From Flavobacterium praedii (lineage in GTDB: Bacteria; Bacteroidota; Bacteroidia; Flavobacteriales; Flavobacteriaceae), in the NCBI RefSeq assembly GCF_026810365.1, contig NZ_CP113948.1, forward strand, positions 3,875,501 through 3,939,500: DNA of 64,000 bases, read 5' to 3'. Positions 25,637-34,861 of the stretch are shown one piece after another. A program made the translations under genes and the position numbers. Position 1 is the stretch's first letter. Each line of letters starts with the position of its first letter. The notes under the pieces were generated by a model. The model saw only the letters and a program-made list of their open reading frames with translations. It made no database searches and had not been told where the DNA came from.

Positions 25637-26914
25637 CTAGTACCCGTATTTATCTTTCCAACGATTTTTTAAGAATTCACGAGTTGTGTTTTCTCTAGAA
25701 TTAGTCCCGGGAATATAAATAGGGGTATTGCTTAAAGAATCTGGTAAAAATTCCTGTTCAGCAAAATTATTGGCATAATCGTGAGAGTATTTATAGTCTT
25801 CGCCATATCCCAATTCCTTCATTAACTTGGTTGGAGCATTGCGCAAATGAATAGGTACAGGTAAATCTCCAGTTTGTTTTACTAATTGTTGAGCCATTCC
25901 AATCGCCAAATACGAAGCATTGCTTTTGGGAGATGTGGCAAGATAAATAGCGCATTGACTCAAAATAATTCGGCTTTCGGGATAACCAATAGTAGAAACG
26001 GCCTGAAAAGCATTATTGGCCATGATAAAAGCAGTTGGATTGGCATTACCAATATCTTCACTAGATAAAATCAGCATTCTTCGGGCAATAAATTTTACAT
26101 CCTCGCCACCTTCAATCATTCGTGCCAACCAATAAACTGCACCATTGGGATCACTTCCTCGAATCGATTTTATAAAAGCCGAAACAATGTCATAATGTTG
26201 TTCACCACTTTTGTCATACAAAACGGTATTTTGTTGAGCCAATTCAAAAACACGATCATTGGTAATCAAAACTTCGTCTTCAGCCGAAGCGTTTACGACT
26301 AGTTCAAAAATATTCAATAGCTTACGCCCATCACCTCCCGAAAGTCGCAATAATGCTTCCGTTTCTCGCAATTCAATCTTTTTTGAAGCCAAATGAGCAT
26401 CTGTTTTCATAGCTCTTTGCAGTAAATGTTCGAGATCTGCTTTGGTAAATGCATTTAGAATATATACCTGACAGCGAGACAACAAAGCGGGTATCACTTC
26501 AAAACTGGGATTTTCGGTAGTAGCGCCTATAAGCGTAATCCAGCCTTTCTCGACAGCAGCCAACAATGAATCTTGTTGCGATTTGCTAAAACGATGAATT
26601 TCATCAATAAACAAAATAGGGTTTTTGGTTGTAAATAAGCCGCCACTTTGTTTTGCTTTTTCAATTACATCCCGAATGTCCTTCACGCCAGAGTTAATCG
26701 CGCTTAAGATATAAAAAGGACGTTTAGACTCCTGAGCAATAATTTGTGCCAAAGTAGTTTTGCCCGTTCCTGGAGGACCCCAGAAAATTAACGACGGAAT
26801 AATCCCTTTTGCAATTTGTTGTGTCAACGAGCCGTTGGGTCCTACTAAATGCGATTGACTGATATAATCTTCTAGTTTTTGTGGGCGTATGCGTTCTGCG
26901 AGTGGTGCTTCCAT
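25637..26914 (-). CDS. rarA: replication-associated recombination protein A (RarA/MgsA AAA+ ATPase)
   Basis: RarA acts at stalled replication forks and lesions. The 425-residue protein has Walker [15 protein letters not shown], Walker [16 protein letters not shown], sensor 1 [13 protein letters not shown] and sensor 2 [14 protein letters not shown]. The C-terminal clamp-loader-like tetramerisation region follows ([38 protein letters not shown]). All are canonical. The start [17 protein letters not shown] is the usual N-terminus. A -7 box ends only four bases upstream (26919-26926), suggesting leaderless mRNA. It is convergent with the secreted-protein gene. Confidence 0.97.
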   Translation of the reverse strand: MEAPLAERIRPQKLEDYISQSHLVGPNGSLTQQIAKGIIPSLIFWGPPGTGKTTLAQIIAQESKRPFYILSAINSGVKDIRDVIEKAKQSGGLFTTKNPILFIDEIHRFSKSQQDSLLAAVEKGWITLIGATTENPSFEVIPALLSRCQVYILNAFTKADLEHLLQRAMKTDAHLASKKIELRETEALLRLSGGDGRKLLNIFELVVNASAEDEVLITNDRVFELAQQNTVLYDKSGEQHYDIVSAFIKSIRGSDPNGAVYWLARMIEGGEDVKFIARRMLILSSEDIGNANPTAFIMANNAFQAVSTIGYPESRIILSQCAIYLATSPKSNASYLAIGMAQQLVKQTGDLPVPIHLRNAPTKLMKELGYGEDYKYSHDYANNFAEQEFLPDSLSNTPIYIPGTNSRENTTREFLKNRWKDKYGY

Positions 26915-26918
26915 GTTG

Positions 26919-26926
26919 CAAAATTA
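26919..26926 (-). promoter_or_regulatory. -7 box directly before rarA
   Basis: The minus strand reads TAATTTTG, a perfect TAnnTTTG, with only four bases between it and the rarA ATG (26914). Confidence 0.6.
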
Positions 26927-26954
26927 CACAATTTTCAGTTTTTATAAGTATATT

Positions 26955-27062
26955 TTTCAGGAGCTATTTCCAGCTGTCCACTGTATCTTTTCTTAAGGTG
27001 AAGAAAAATCACCTTAAGAAAAGGATGCCGTTTCCATCTGGGCTAGAGCAGCCGTTTTCATA
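26955..27062. repeat. large imperfect palindromic element between rarA and the rhomboid gene
   Basis: The core is an 18-base inverted repeat with one mismatch (ATCTTTTCTTAAGGTGA left, TCACCTTAAGAAAAGGAT right, around AGAAAAA). The outer parts GGAGCTATTTCCAGCTGTCC and GTTTCCATCTGGGCTAGAGC continue the pairing with gaps. This composition is unlike the A/T-rich surroundings. I recall similar elements dispersed in Flavobacterium genomes. Confidence 0.7.
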
Positions 27063-27208
27063 ATGAATTTTATTTTATATGACAAAATAGCACTAAATTG
27101 CTTTTGGATACATTTTTGCTTTATTTTTTAAAAATCAATTGTTTAAGAGAATAGCAATCTGTAGGGTCTAATAATCTAAGAAATCCAACAATCCAAGAGG
27201 TCTAAATA

Positions 27209-28006
27209 ATGGAAGAAAATCATTTTAAATTTACCAATGCCGTTATAGGAGTGCCACTTTTTTTTGTGTTATTCCTGTGGTTTATTTACTGGTTGGAAAT
27301 TCGTTTTGGTTTTGATTTCGACGATAACGGAATTTTACCAAGGACTTTTTCGGGAATGCAAGGGATTGTTTTCAGTCCATTTATTCATTCCAATATTGAA
27401 CATCTTTATAATAATTCGATTCCATTACTAGTGCTATTGGCAGCTTTGTTCTTTTTTTATAGTCAAGAAGCATTAGGAATAATAGTATATGGAATTTTAA
27501 TTTCAGGAACACTGACTTGGATTATCGGAAGAGAAAATTACCATATTGGCGCCAGTAGTTTAATTTATGTATTGGTTTCTTTTATTTTTTTCAAAGGGAT
27601 CCAAACCCAATATTATCGATTGGTAGCTTTGTCTCTCACGGTTGTAGTGCTCTATGGTGGAACGGTTTGGTATGTTTTTCCTAAAGTTGATGAAACCATT
27701 TCTTGGGAAGGGCATTTGTCTGGTTTAATAGCAGGCTTTGTGCTCACTTTTTTATACAAAAAGGCAGAATTCAAAAAAGTAGTGAAATACGATTGGGAAT
27801 GTCCAGATTACGACCCTTCAGAAGATAAATTCATGCAGCGCTTTGATGAAAACGGCAATTTTGTCAATCCGCCAAAACCTGAGATTATTGATGAAACTCC
27901 CTCTGAAATCAATCCTTTTTTTCTGTCGAATTCAAATGTAGTTTATGATTTTATTGAAAACAAAGAAGATATAAACGAAAAAAATGAATCAAAACTGGAG
28001 TCTTGA
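27209..28006 (+). CDS. rhomboid family intramembrane serine protease
   Basis: The 265-residue membrane protein has about six hydrophobic segments (e.g. GVPLFFVLFLWFIYWL, PLLVLLAALFFFYSQ, LVALSLTVVVLYGGTVW). The rhomboid features are FIHSNIEHLYNNS (the HxxxxHxxxxN block), HIGASSLIY with the catalytic Ser, and WEGHLSGLIAG with the catalytic His. The usual GxSG is GASS here, a common Bacteroidota variant. A soluble acidic tail follows from about residue 200. Substrates are unknown. The stop codon lies inside the downstream terminator arm. Confidence 0.9.
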   Translation: MEENHFKFTNAVIGVPLFFVLFLWFIYWLEIRFGFDFDDNGILPRTFSGMQGIVFSPFIHSNIEHLYNNSIPLLVLLAALFFFYSQEALGIIVYGILISGTLTWIIGRENYHIGASSLIYVLVSFIFFKGIQTQYYRLVALSLTVVVLYGGTVWYVFPKVDETISWEGHLSGLIAGFVLTFLYKKAEFKKVVKYDWECPDYDPSEDKFMQRFDENGNFVNPPKPEIIDETPSEINPFFLSNSNVVYDFIENKEDINEKNESKLES

Positions 28007-28017
28007 TTCATTTTTTT
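27982..28017. terminator. bidirectional terminator overlapping the rhomboid stop codon
   Basis: AAATGAATCAA and TTGATTCATTT form an 11-bp stem around the loop AACTGGAGTC, with an A-run before and a T-run after. The TGA stop (28004-28006) is in the second arm. It serves both the rhomboid gene and convergent rlmB. Confidence 0.85.
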
Positions 28018-28037
28018 AATCTAAAAATCTAAGAAGT

Positions 28038-28772
28038 CTATGATCTCTGACGAACTGCTTCGTATAAAAACGCGCCACAAGCCACAGAAACGTTTAGAGA
28101 GCCTATTGTTCCAAACATTGGTAATTTAGCCTTCTCGTCAACTATTTTTAGTACTGAGGGATTTACACCTCGATCTTCAGATCCCATAATAATTGCCACA
28201 GGTTCATTCAAAGAAATATCGTATATGTTTTGATCTGTTTTTTCGGTAGCAGCAACAGTTTTGATTCCGCTGGCTTGCAAAAGAAAGATTGCATCTTTAA
28301 TATGTTCTACCTTGCAAATCGGAATATTAAATACCGCACCTGCAGAAGTTTTTACAGTATCTCCATTCACAGGAGCAGATCCTGCTTTCTGAACAATAAT
28401 TCCATTTACACCCGTACATTCTGCTGTTCTGATAATAGCACCAAAATTACGCGCATCTGATATTTGATCTAAAATTAAAAACAACGGTTTCTTACCGTTA
28501 TCAATAACAGTTTCAATTAAGCTTTCCAAATCAAAAAAGGAAATAGGAGAGATAGTCGCAACTGCGCCTTGGTGATTATTGGGAGTCAGTCGGTTTAGTT
28601 TTTCAACAGGAACATAAGAGAAATTGATATTACCACGTTTCATCACTTTCATCAAGTCTTTCATCAGTTCGCTACTTGCCTCCTTCTGAATATAAACTTT
28701 ATCTACTGTTGCGCCCGCTTGTATGGCTTCAATTATTGCTCTAATCCCAAATATTTGATGTTCTTTTTCCAT
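28038..28772 (-). CDS. rlmB: SpoU/TrmH-family 23S rRNA 2'-O-methyltransferase, RlmB-like
   Basis: The 244-residue protein has an N-terminal substrate-binding domain (FGIRAIIEAIQAGATVDKVY) and the SPOUT knot motifs: LDQISDARNFGAIIRTAECT (motif 1), IIMGSEDRGVNPSVL (motif 2) and LNVSVACGAFLYEA (motif 3). RlmB methylates G2251 of 23S rRNA in E. coli. TrmH-type tRNA methylases share the motifs, but the N-terminal domain and length favour RlmB. A -7 box lies four bases before the ATG (28777-28784). Confidence 0.92.
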   Translation of the reverse strand: MEKEHQIFGIRAIIEAIQAGATVDKVYIQKEASSELMKDLMKVMKRGNINFSYVPVEKLNRLTPNNHQGAVATISPISFFDLESLIETVIDNGKKPLFLILDQISDARNFGAIIRTAECTGVNGIIVQKAGSAPVNGDTVKTSAGAVFNIPICKVEHIKDAIFLLQASGIKTVAATEKTDQNIYDISLNEPVAIIMGSEDRGVNPSVLKIVDEKAKLPMFGTIGSLNVSVACGAFLYEAVRQRS

Positions 28773-28776
28773 GGCG

Positions 28777-28784
28777 CAAAGTTA
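28777..28784 (-). promoter_or_regulatory. -7 box directly before rlmB
   Basis: The minus strand reads TAACTTTG, then CGCC, then ATG at 28772. It has the same four-base spacing as rarA and the TPR gene. Confidence 0.6.
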
Positions 28785-28800
28785 AGTAAAAGGTTTGTAT

Positions 28801-28831
28801 AAAAAAAACCACCAGCTGGGCTGGTGGTTTT
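28801..28831 (-). terminator. terminator of the first SusC/SusD locus
   Basis: AAAACCACCAGC (28805-28816) and GCTGGTGGTTTT (28820-28831) form a 12-bp perfect stem with a three-base loop; the minus strand continues in T. It follows the SusD-like gene stop. Confidence 0.92.
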
Positions 28832-28852
28832 GAAATATAATTATAGTAATTA

Positions 28853-30334
28853 TTAGTTTTTATCCCAAAATAATTTAGTTTTTAATTTGTCTCCACCAAT
28901 AGCAGTTGCAGCTGTACTATAGTTTGCTTTGTTTAAAGTTTGTTCGTTTACAGGATATGTAAAACGTCTTGGAACTACTCCTTCAGCTGCAGTTGCAGCA
29001 TTTGCAGGAGCATCCAATACAGGGAAATCTAATTTTCTGTATGAAGTCCATGCTTCAAACCCTCGATTATAGAACGCAATAGATGCTTGAGTTCCAATTT
29101 CTTTTTTCCAGTTAACACCACCCGTATAAGGAGCGTCATTTGTTAAGTAAGTTGTAGCATCAGATACTGTACCTCCCCAATAAACAATTGACGAAGTAAC
29201 TGCATTGTCATAAAATGATTTAGCAGTTCCACCTGTTGTGTATCCTCTTTCAGTAGCTTCGGCCAAGTAAAATTGTACTTCAGTATAATCTAAAAGTATT
29301 CCTTCTAAAGTTGGTTCAAGTAGTCTTGTAGTTGGTCCGCCTGTTGGGTCTCCTGCTGATGAGAAATTCTCAAAATCACCTCCTTCTGCATAAGGACAAC
29401 CAATATAAACTCCCTCAATATCAATATAGAAATATTGTCTCCTTGGATCGTTTAAAGTATTTAGTCTATCAACAAAAGTATCTGCAGCTACGAAATCGTA
29501 TCTACCGCTGATAACTAAATCTTCATACAAAGGATTTGTATTTGGACTTGTTTCTAAATATTGTAATGTAGCATTGTCTGTACTTGCTGTAAATACACCT
29601 GCGGCAATAGCGGCTTCTGCTTTTGATTTTGGATTTAATTCAGCAACATCTGCAACTGTAATTGCCATTTTTAATTTAAGAGAATTAGCAAATTTTTCCC
29701 ATTTGGCAACATTTCCTTGGTAAATAAAATCTTGATCGCCAAAACTTTTATTAGCAGAATCTAATTTAAGAAGAGCAGCGTCTAACCTAATGAATAAGTC
29801 GGCATAAATAGTTTGTGCATCATCATAAGTTGGTGATGGAAACTTATCTGATTGTAATGCTTGTGTATATGGAATGTTTCCAAAAGTATCAACTAAAACG
29901 CTATAAGTGTAAACGTTTAAAAGTTCAATTATAGCTAGTTTATTGTTTTTTACTTTTAGTTCTATTGCCGCTTTCGAAGGGTCTGCGTTTAAAGGTTCTA
30001 CACTAACAATTGCCGAAGCTTCTTTAAGGTCTCTCAATACATCTCTGTAAAGTGTTCTCCAGTGATTGTCTGGTACATTTCTTTGCAATATGTCATATCT
30101 AGATTCGTCTAGGTAAGTTGTTTCGGTCCATTGTTGAACAAATAGTCTAAAGACGTTGCTGTTAACATTTGTATTTACCATTTGATCAATCAGGTTTTTT
30201 TCTGCATTACCAAGTAGTGCACCTGCGGGAACAGCGGTTGGATTTTTAGTGTCCACGTTCATGCTTGTAAGGTTGTCATCCGTACATCCAAAAGTGATAG
30301 ACAATATTCCTATTAATATTAGTATCTTTTTCAT
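28853..30334 (-). CDS. SusD/RagB-family outer-membrane lipoprotein (locus 1)
   Basis: The 493-residue lipoprotein has a lipobox (LIGILSITFGCTDDN; lipidated Cys 16). SusD-type helical features include NNKLAIIELLNVYTYSVLVDTFGNIPYTQAL, shown here only as its NIPY core, plus VAKWEKFANSLKLKMAI and LDYTEVQFYLAEATERG in the substrate lid and TPR-like region. SusD proteins cap SusC transporters at the cell surface and bind the nutrient. It follows its SusC partner by ten bases. No glycoside hydrolase, sulfatase or regulator gene is adjacent, so the substrate cannot be named. Confidence 0.93.
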   Translation of the reverse strand: MKKILILIGILSITFGCTDDNLTSMNVDTKNPTAVPAGALLGNAEKNLIDQMVNTNVNSNVFRLFVQQWTETTYLDESRYDILQRNVPDNHWRTLYRDVLRDLKEASAIVSVEPLNADPSKAAIELKVKNNKLAIIELLNVYTYSVLVDTFGNIPYTQALQSDKFPSPTYDDAQTIYADLFIRLDAALLKLDSANKSFGDQDFIYQGNVAKWEKFANSLKLKMAITVADVAELNPKSKAEAAIAAGVFTASTDNATLQYLETSPNTNPLYEDLVISGRYDFVAADTFVDRLNTLNDPRRQYFYIDIEGVYIGCPYAEGGDFENFSSAGDPTGGPTTRLLEPTLEGILLDYTEVQFYLAEATERGYTTGGTAKSFYDNAVTSSIVYWGGTVSDATTYLTNDAPYTGGVNWKKEIGTQASIAFYNRGFEAWTSYRKLDFPVLDAPANAATAAEGVVPRRFTYPVNEQTLNKANYSTAATAIGGDKLKTKLFWDKN

Positions 30335-30344
30335 TTGTTTTTTT

Positions 30345-33300
30345 TTAAAATTTAGCTTTTAAGTTGAAAGCAAAGTTACGAGTTGTAGGTAAAACCCCTG
30401 ATTGGTAACCTTGCATGTTACCTGAGCTTAATCCAGCCTCTGGGTCAGCATCTGGTAAATTCTTGTCGATTATCCATAGGTTTGACCCTGAAAACCCAAA
30501 GTATAATTCTTGGAATACTTTTCCTATCATTTTTTTAGGAAAGTTGTAGCCTAAAGTTATCTCACGCAGTTTTACATAAGAAGCGTCATACACATAATCT
30601 TTGGTTGCAGAACCTAAATAACCAAAAGAACCATCTGTTCCATCATTTACACTCAAACGAGTAGTGTTTACTGTTCCGTCAGAGTAAACACCAGGAAGAA
30701 TTAATCCACCACCATCAGCAATTGTATTTCTTACAGGATTTCCTAAGTCGTTTGTGAAAACAGTGTTCGAATATAATCCTGAACCTTCACCGTACCATCT
30801 GTCTAATGAGAATATACTTCCTCCATTTTGCACGTCAATTAAGAAGCTAAAAGTGAAGTTTTTATATGAAAATTTATTATTGATTCCACCATTCCAATCA
30901 GGAACGAAGGAACCTAAAACATTATCATTAGTAGATGTAATTTGATATTTGCCGGTTGCTGCATCTACGATTCTTTGGCCATTTAAATAAACATAGTCTG
31001 TACCTTGTATTGTTCCATAGGTTTGTCCAACGGTTGCATTTATAGAAACACCACCTTGGAAGCTTCCCAATTGATAATTACTGATTCCTTCATCTAGTGC
31101 TATGACTTTATTTTTGTTTTTAGACCAGTTTACCGTTATGTCCCATTTGAAATCCTCGGTTTGAATGGGTAACAAGTCCAAAGTTAGTTCCATTCCTTTG
31201 TTCTCAATATTTCCAACATTTTTATAAAGTTTTGAATAACCAGTGGCCTCGGATACTGGTAAATCTACAATTTGGTCTAAAGTATTTGTTTTGTATAATG
31301 ACAAATCAAATCCAACTCTTCTATTAAAAAATTGCATTTCTAGTCCTGCTTCCCAACTATTTGTTCTTTCGGGCTTAAGATTAGTATTGTTTTTTGTTGA
31401 ATTAACTGAATATAGAGGTGTTCCAAAAGGTGATTCTGCTATGTAGTAATCCTGAGTTTTTGCAAAAGGGGCATCATTTCCTACTTCAGCATAACCAATT
31501 CTTATTTTTCCTGAATTAATCCAATCTACTTTCATCAAGTTAGAAAATAAGAAACTAGACGATACAGATGGGTAGTAATAAGAGTTATTTGTGTCTGGTA
31601 ATGTAGATGACACGTCTCTTCTTAAAGTAGCATCCAAGAATAAATAATCATCATATCCTAATGAAGCACTAATATAGTACCCATTTACACCTCTGTTAAT
31701 TTCTGTTTCTAAAGGTTTTTGAATGGTATTTACTGAATTTGTAAGCGCGAAAAGATTTGGAACATATAAACCTCCTGCAGTTGATGCTACAATAGTGTTT
31801 ACTTTTTGCTTTCTGATGTTAGTGCCAAGAACTCCTTTTAATACTAATTTTTCAGTTAGGTTTTTATTGAAATTTAACATTAAGTCATAATTGAATTCCG
31901 AAAAATCCTTATTAAATCTTTGGTATCCTGAACCTACACTTTCTTGTGTTACACCAAATTCATCACCTGCGTATGAACCGTTTGCTCTTTTTTCTTCTTG
32001 AATTTCAGAATATGTGTCTGCTGATACCCTAGCTGTTGCATCTAGCCAAGTTGTTAGTTTGTAGTTCAATCCAGCATTACCCAAAAATCTATTTCTGCTG
32101 TCATTTTGAGCATTCTCATATCTTTCAAAATATGGATTATTCCAATATGCAGGTGTTATATTTGTTGAGCTATTTGGATTCCAAGTATAATTCTTTCCAG
32201 TAGCTAGATAAATATCCTTTTGTTCTTTTAGGTCAGTACTTGTTGCCCACCATTGTCTGAATCCTGTAATAATGTTTGCTCCATAACCAGTATTATTTCT
32301 TCCAATAGTTTTAGTGTTGATATAATTAGCTAAGAAGTTTACACTTAACTTATCATTTAGTTTGTAACTTGCATTCCCTAAGAAAGAGTTTTTGTTTTGA
32401 TGGCTATTCGGTAAGATTCCCGTCGCAGCTAAGTTTGTATACGAAATATTAAAATTACCATTGTCATTACCTCCGCTGAAAGAAAGTGTATTTGTATTTG
32501 CAATAGGGTTTTCAAAAAAAGTAATTGGTCCATTTTCTGCTTTTTTCCATACTTTTGCCGTTTTGTAATAAGGAGATTCAGGCACGAATGAGTCCCAACC
32601 ATAAACTAATTTAGATGAATCATAAGCAGGTCCATAAGATGCATCATGATTTGTTCTAACAATTGAACCAGCATCGCTAATTCCATCTCCATTTATGTCA
32701 CCACCACCTCTAAAACTAGGGAAATATCCTTGTCCATATTGGTTTTGGTATTTTACAAAAGTTGATTTGTCAATTGTTCCAATGCTTACACTCGAATCAA
32801 AAGATACTCCTAATCCTTTTTGGTTGTTTTTACCTTTTTTAGTTGTAATCATAATAGCACCATTGGCGGCTCTTGAGCCATATAATGCAGTAGCTGCAGC
32901 TCCTTTAAGTACGTTTATGGATTCAACGTCGGCAGGGTTTATATCTGCTGCAGCGTTACCATAATCATATCCGCCACGTGCAGTTTGTTGTGAACTACTA
33001 TTTGTATTCGAATTGTCAACAGGAATTCCGTCGATAACGAATAAGGCTTGATTGTTCCCGTTGATAGATTTAAAACCTCTAATCACGACGTTTGTAGAAC
33101 CTCCCATGTTTCCGCTAACTTTTACTTGTAAACCAGCCACTTTGCCTGAGAGACTGTTGGCAAAGTTTGTTGTAGGTGTTTTGATTAGTTCGCTTCCGTC
33201 AACTTTTTGAGTAGAGTATCCAAGAGATTTTTTTTCTCTCTTAATGCCCATTGCTGTTACAACTACGCTTTCTAATTGTGTTGCATCACTAGAAAGTTTT

Positions 33301-33575
33301 GCATTTACTAATGAAGTACTTGCGCTTTTTTCTGTAGACCTCATACCTACATAGCTAAACACTAAGATATCACTTGGTGTTGCTTTGATAGAATATTTTC
33401 CATCAAAATCTGATTGTGTTCCGTTCTTTGTTCCTTTTACTAATACACTCACACCTGGTAATGGCATACCTGCATTGTCGGAAACAATTCCTGAAACAGA
33501 TCTCTCTTGCGCAAAAGTTAGTTGCGCCACAAGTACTACTAGGAGTACTAAGAATCCATTGAACTTTAGTTTCAT
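30345..33575 (-). CDS. SusC/RagA-family TonB-dependent receptor (locus 1)
   Basis: The 1076-residue outer-membrane transporter has a signal peptide (MKLKFNGFLVLLVVLVAQLT, cleaved near FAQ). A CarboxypepD_reg-like domain follows (SDNAGMPLPGVSVLVKGTK, DFDGKYSI), then the plug (LESVVVTAMGIKREKKSLG, ALFVIDGIPVDN, NGAIMITTKKG). The beta-barrel ends in aromatic NFAFNLKAKF, the usual C-terminal signal for outer-membrane insertion. With the SusD-like lipoprotein it should import a nutrient using TonB energy. The first ~86 residues differ at only seven positions from the SusC of locus 2, while the rest diverges strongly. Confidence 0.95.
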   Translation of the reverse strand: MKLKFNGFLVLLVVLVAQLTFAQERSVSGIVSDNAGMPLPGVSVLVKGTKNGTQSDFDGKYSIKATPSDILVFSYVGMRSTEKSASTSLVNAKLSSDATQLESVVVTAMGIKREKKSLGYSTQKVDGSELIKTPTTNFANSLSGKVAGLQVKVSGNMGGSTNVVIRGFKSINGNNQALFVIDGIPVDNSNTNSSSQQTARGGYDYGNAAADINPADVESINVLKGAAATALYGSRAANGAIMITTKKGKNNQKGLGVSFDSSVSIGTIDKSTFVKYQNQYGQGYFPSFRGGGDINGDGISDAGSIVRTNHDASYGPAYDSSKLVYGWDSFVPESPYYKTAKVWKKAENGPITFFENPIANTNTLSFSGGNDNGNFNISYTNLAATGILPNSHQNKNSFLGNASYKLNDKLSVNFLANYINTKTIGRNNTGYGANIITGFRQWWATSTDLKEQKDIYLATGKNYTWNPNSSTNITPAYWNNPYFERYENAQNDSRNRFLGNAGLNYKLTTWLDATARVSADTYSEIQEEKRANGSYAGDEFGVTQESVGSGYQRFNKDFSEFNYDLMLNFNKNLTEKLVLKGVLGTNIRKQKVNTIVASTAGGLYVPNLFALTNSVNTIQKPLETEINRGVNGYYISASLGYDDYLFLDATLRRDVSSTLPDTNNSYYYPSVSSSFLFSNLMKVDWINSGKIRIGYAEVGNDAPFAKTQDYYIAESPFGTPLYSVNSTKNNTNLKPERTNSWEAGLEMQFFNRRVGFDLSLYKTNTLDQIVDLPVSEATGYSKLYKNVGNIENKGMELTLDLLPIQTEDFKWDITVNWSKNKNKVIALDEGISNYQLGSFQGGVSINATVGQTYGTIQGTDYVYLNGQRIVDAATGKYQITSTNDNVLGSFVPDWNGGINNKFSYKNFTFSFLIDVQNGGSIFSLDRWYGEGSGLYSNTVFTNDLGNPVRNTIADGGGLILPGVYSDGTVNTTRLSVNDGTDGSFGYLGSATKDYVYDASYVKLREITLGYNFPKKMIGKVFQELYFGFSGSNLWIIDKNLPDADPEAGLSSGNMQGYQSGVLPTTRNFAFNLKAKF

Positions 33576-33601
33576 TTTTAAAAATTTTGAATTAGTTATT
33601 T

Positions 33602-33609
33602 CAAAAATA
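33602..33609 (-). promoter_or_regulatory. -7 box of the first SusC gene
   Basis: The minus strand reads TATTTTTG, matching TAnnTTTG, 26 bases before the ATG. No -33 TTG is seen. The remainder of the gap to 33917 is A/T-rich and shows nothing else I can support. Confidence 0.45.
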
Positions 33610-33917
33610 CTATTAATTTTTTATTAAATTTAACTTTTGATAGTTATTTTGTTTATTTTGGTGTTAAATAACGTGATATATAATAAAACACTATTGTTAA
33701 TCAATATTATTGTGCTAAAGCTTTTTTAGGCTAGCTGTTAAATATTAATTAATTCAAGTTGCTAGTTATCATGTTATAAAAACAAAACAGGGGTTTGGTA
33801 AATTTGTTTTCGTACAATTAAATAGAATCGATGCTTTGTAAAGACAAAATTATATCAGTTTTTTTTAATAGATGATATTTTACATAGAATTGAACATCAA
33901 GAAGATATTATAAGATA

Positions 33918-34640
33918 AATTAACGATAGTGAAATTATCCTAACAGCGATTGTTCCATCAACAAGTTTTTATGGTAATCATTGCTCGGTAATAAAATTCA
34001 TGAAGCAATATGGATTTATTCCCAATATGTTTGACAAGAGATGATTCAATAGGTGTTTACATAAAGTCGGCAAGCTTTTATATAAGTTATTTGAGATAAT
34101 AAGTTAGTGCTTCAAATATTTTTATTGTGAAATGCATTCTATCATAGATTTTTTTCCTGTTGCTATATGCAATAATAAGTGCATAGCAAATTACAAAATT
34201 GTTATCGAAAAAAATTGAGATGCTACACCGCCAATATGTGAAGTTGTTTTTATGGAGTTAAAGTGCTGTTATTGAAAGTAAAAGATGGAATTTCAATAGC
34301 TTTACATTTTACACCAGATAAAATGGATTATGCAAAAGCAATAGGGGAAATGATTGATAAATTACTTTTAGAAGCATCATTGTATGGGGATAGTGGCTAT
34401 ATAGATTATTGACTCGAATACATTGCATCAGAGAGAAAATGCATCTTATTAAAGATTCAGCGCTGGTCAAATGCATGAAAGGTTGATACTCTTGAACAAA
34501 AATAGTAGAAACAACAATAAGCTATTTAAAGAAAATGTACAAGTACAATAAATGTAGTTACATTAGAAGACTTTCTAATAAAACTACGCTATTTGTATTC
34601 CTATTACAATTAAATAAAGCGATTAACCAGTAACTTAAAT
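33918..34640 (+). pseudogene. decayed DDE transposase, IS982-like
   Basis: Fragments of one transposase can be read through several stops and at least two frameshifts (one at the C-run 34020-34023, another near 34207-34220). In order they are SFYGNHCSVIKFMKQYGFIP, NMFDKR-stop-FNRCLH, IDFFPVAICNNKC (first Asp), FYGVKVLLLKVKDGISIAL, LYGDSGYIDY (second Asp) and NVVTLEDFLIKLRYLYS. The order and spacing match the DSFPVA...YG.K...YGD.GY pattern of an IS982-like transposase, a different branch from the intact element at 10338-11336. It cannot make a functional protein. It lies between the two SusC/SusD loci. Confidence 0.75.
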
Positions 34641-34739
34641 TAATAATTATGTTCTTATGAAATATTCTAAGGTTCTATTTGTTTTGGAATATTGGTGATG
34701 TATATTGTTTATTAATAGTTAATTCAAAATAAGTTACTG
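34628..34739. repeat. inverted repeat after the transposase relic
   Basis: CAGTAACTTA (34628-34637) and TAAGTTACTG (34730-34739) are perfect 10-base inverted copies. A further inverted pair AATATTC/GAATATT lies between them. It could be an end of the relic element or chance in A/T-rich DNA. Confidence 0.4.
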
Positions 34740-34806
34740 ATTATTAAATAATAGTAAATATTAAACAGATGAAATAACGTCTTTGTTATGTATGATTGCA
34801 AGTTGT

Positions 34807-34843
34807 AAAAAAAAACCATCACTATGTATAGTGATGGTTTTTT
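34807..34843 (-). terminator. terminator of the second SusC/SusD locus
   Basis: AACCATCACTA and TAGTGATGGTT pair around TGTA, with A-runs on the plus-strand left side that become a T-run on the minus strand. It lies just behind the lipoprotein stop at 34862. Confidence 0.88.
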
Positions 34844-34861
34844 AAGTAATTTGTTGAAAAT

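Noticed and set aside
27160-27205. Short direct repeats (AATCTAAGAA, AATCCAAGAG, TCTAA) before the rhomboid gene, and similar words at 28017-28042
   Set aside because: Low-complexity, irregular units; too short to support a CRISPR array or a defined repeat family.
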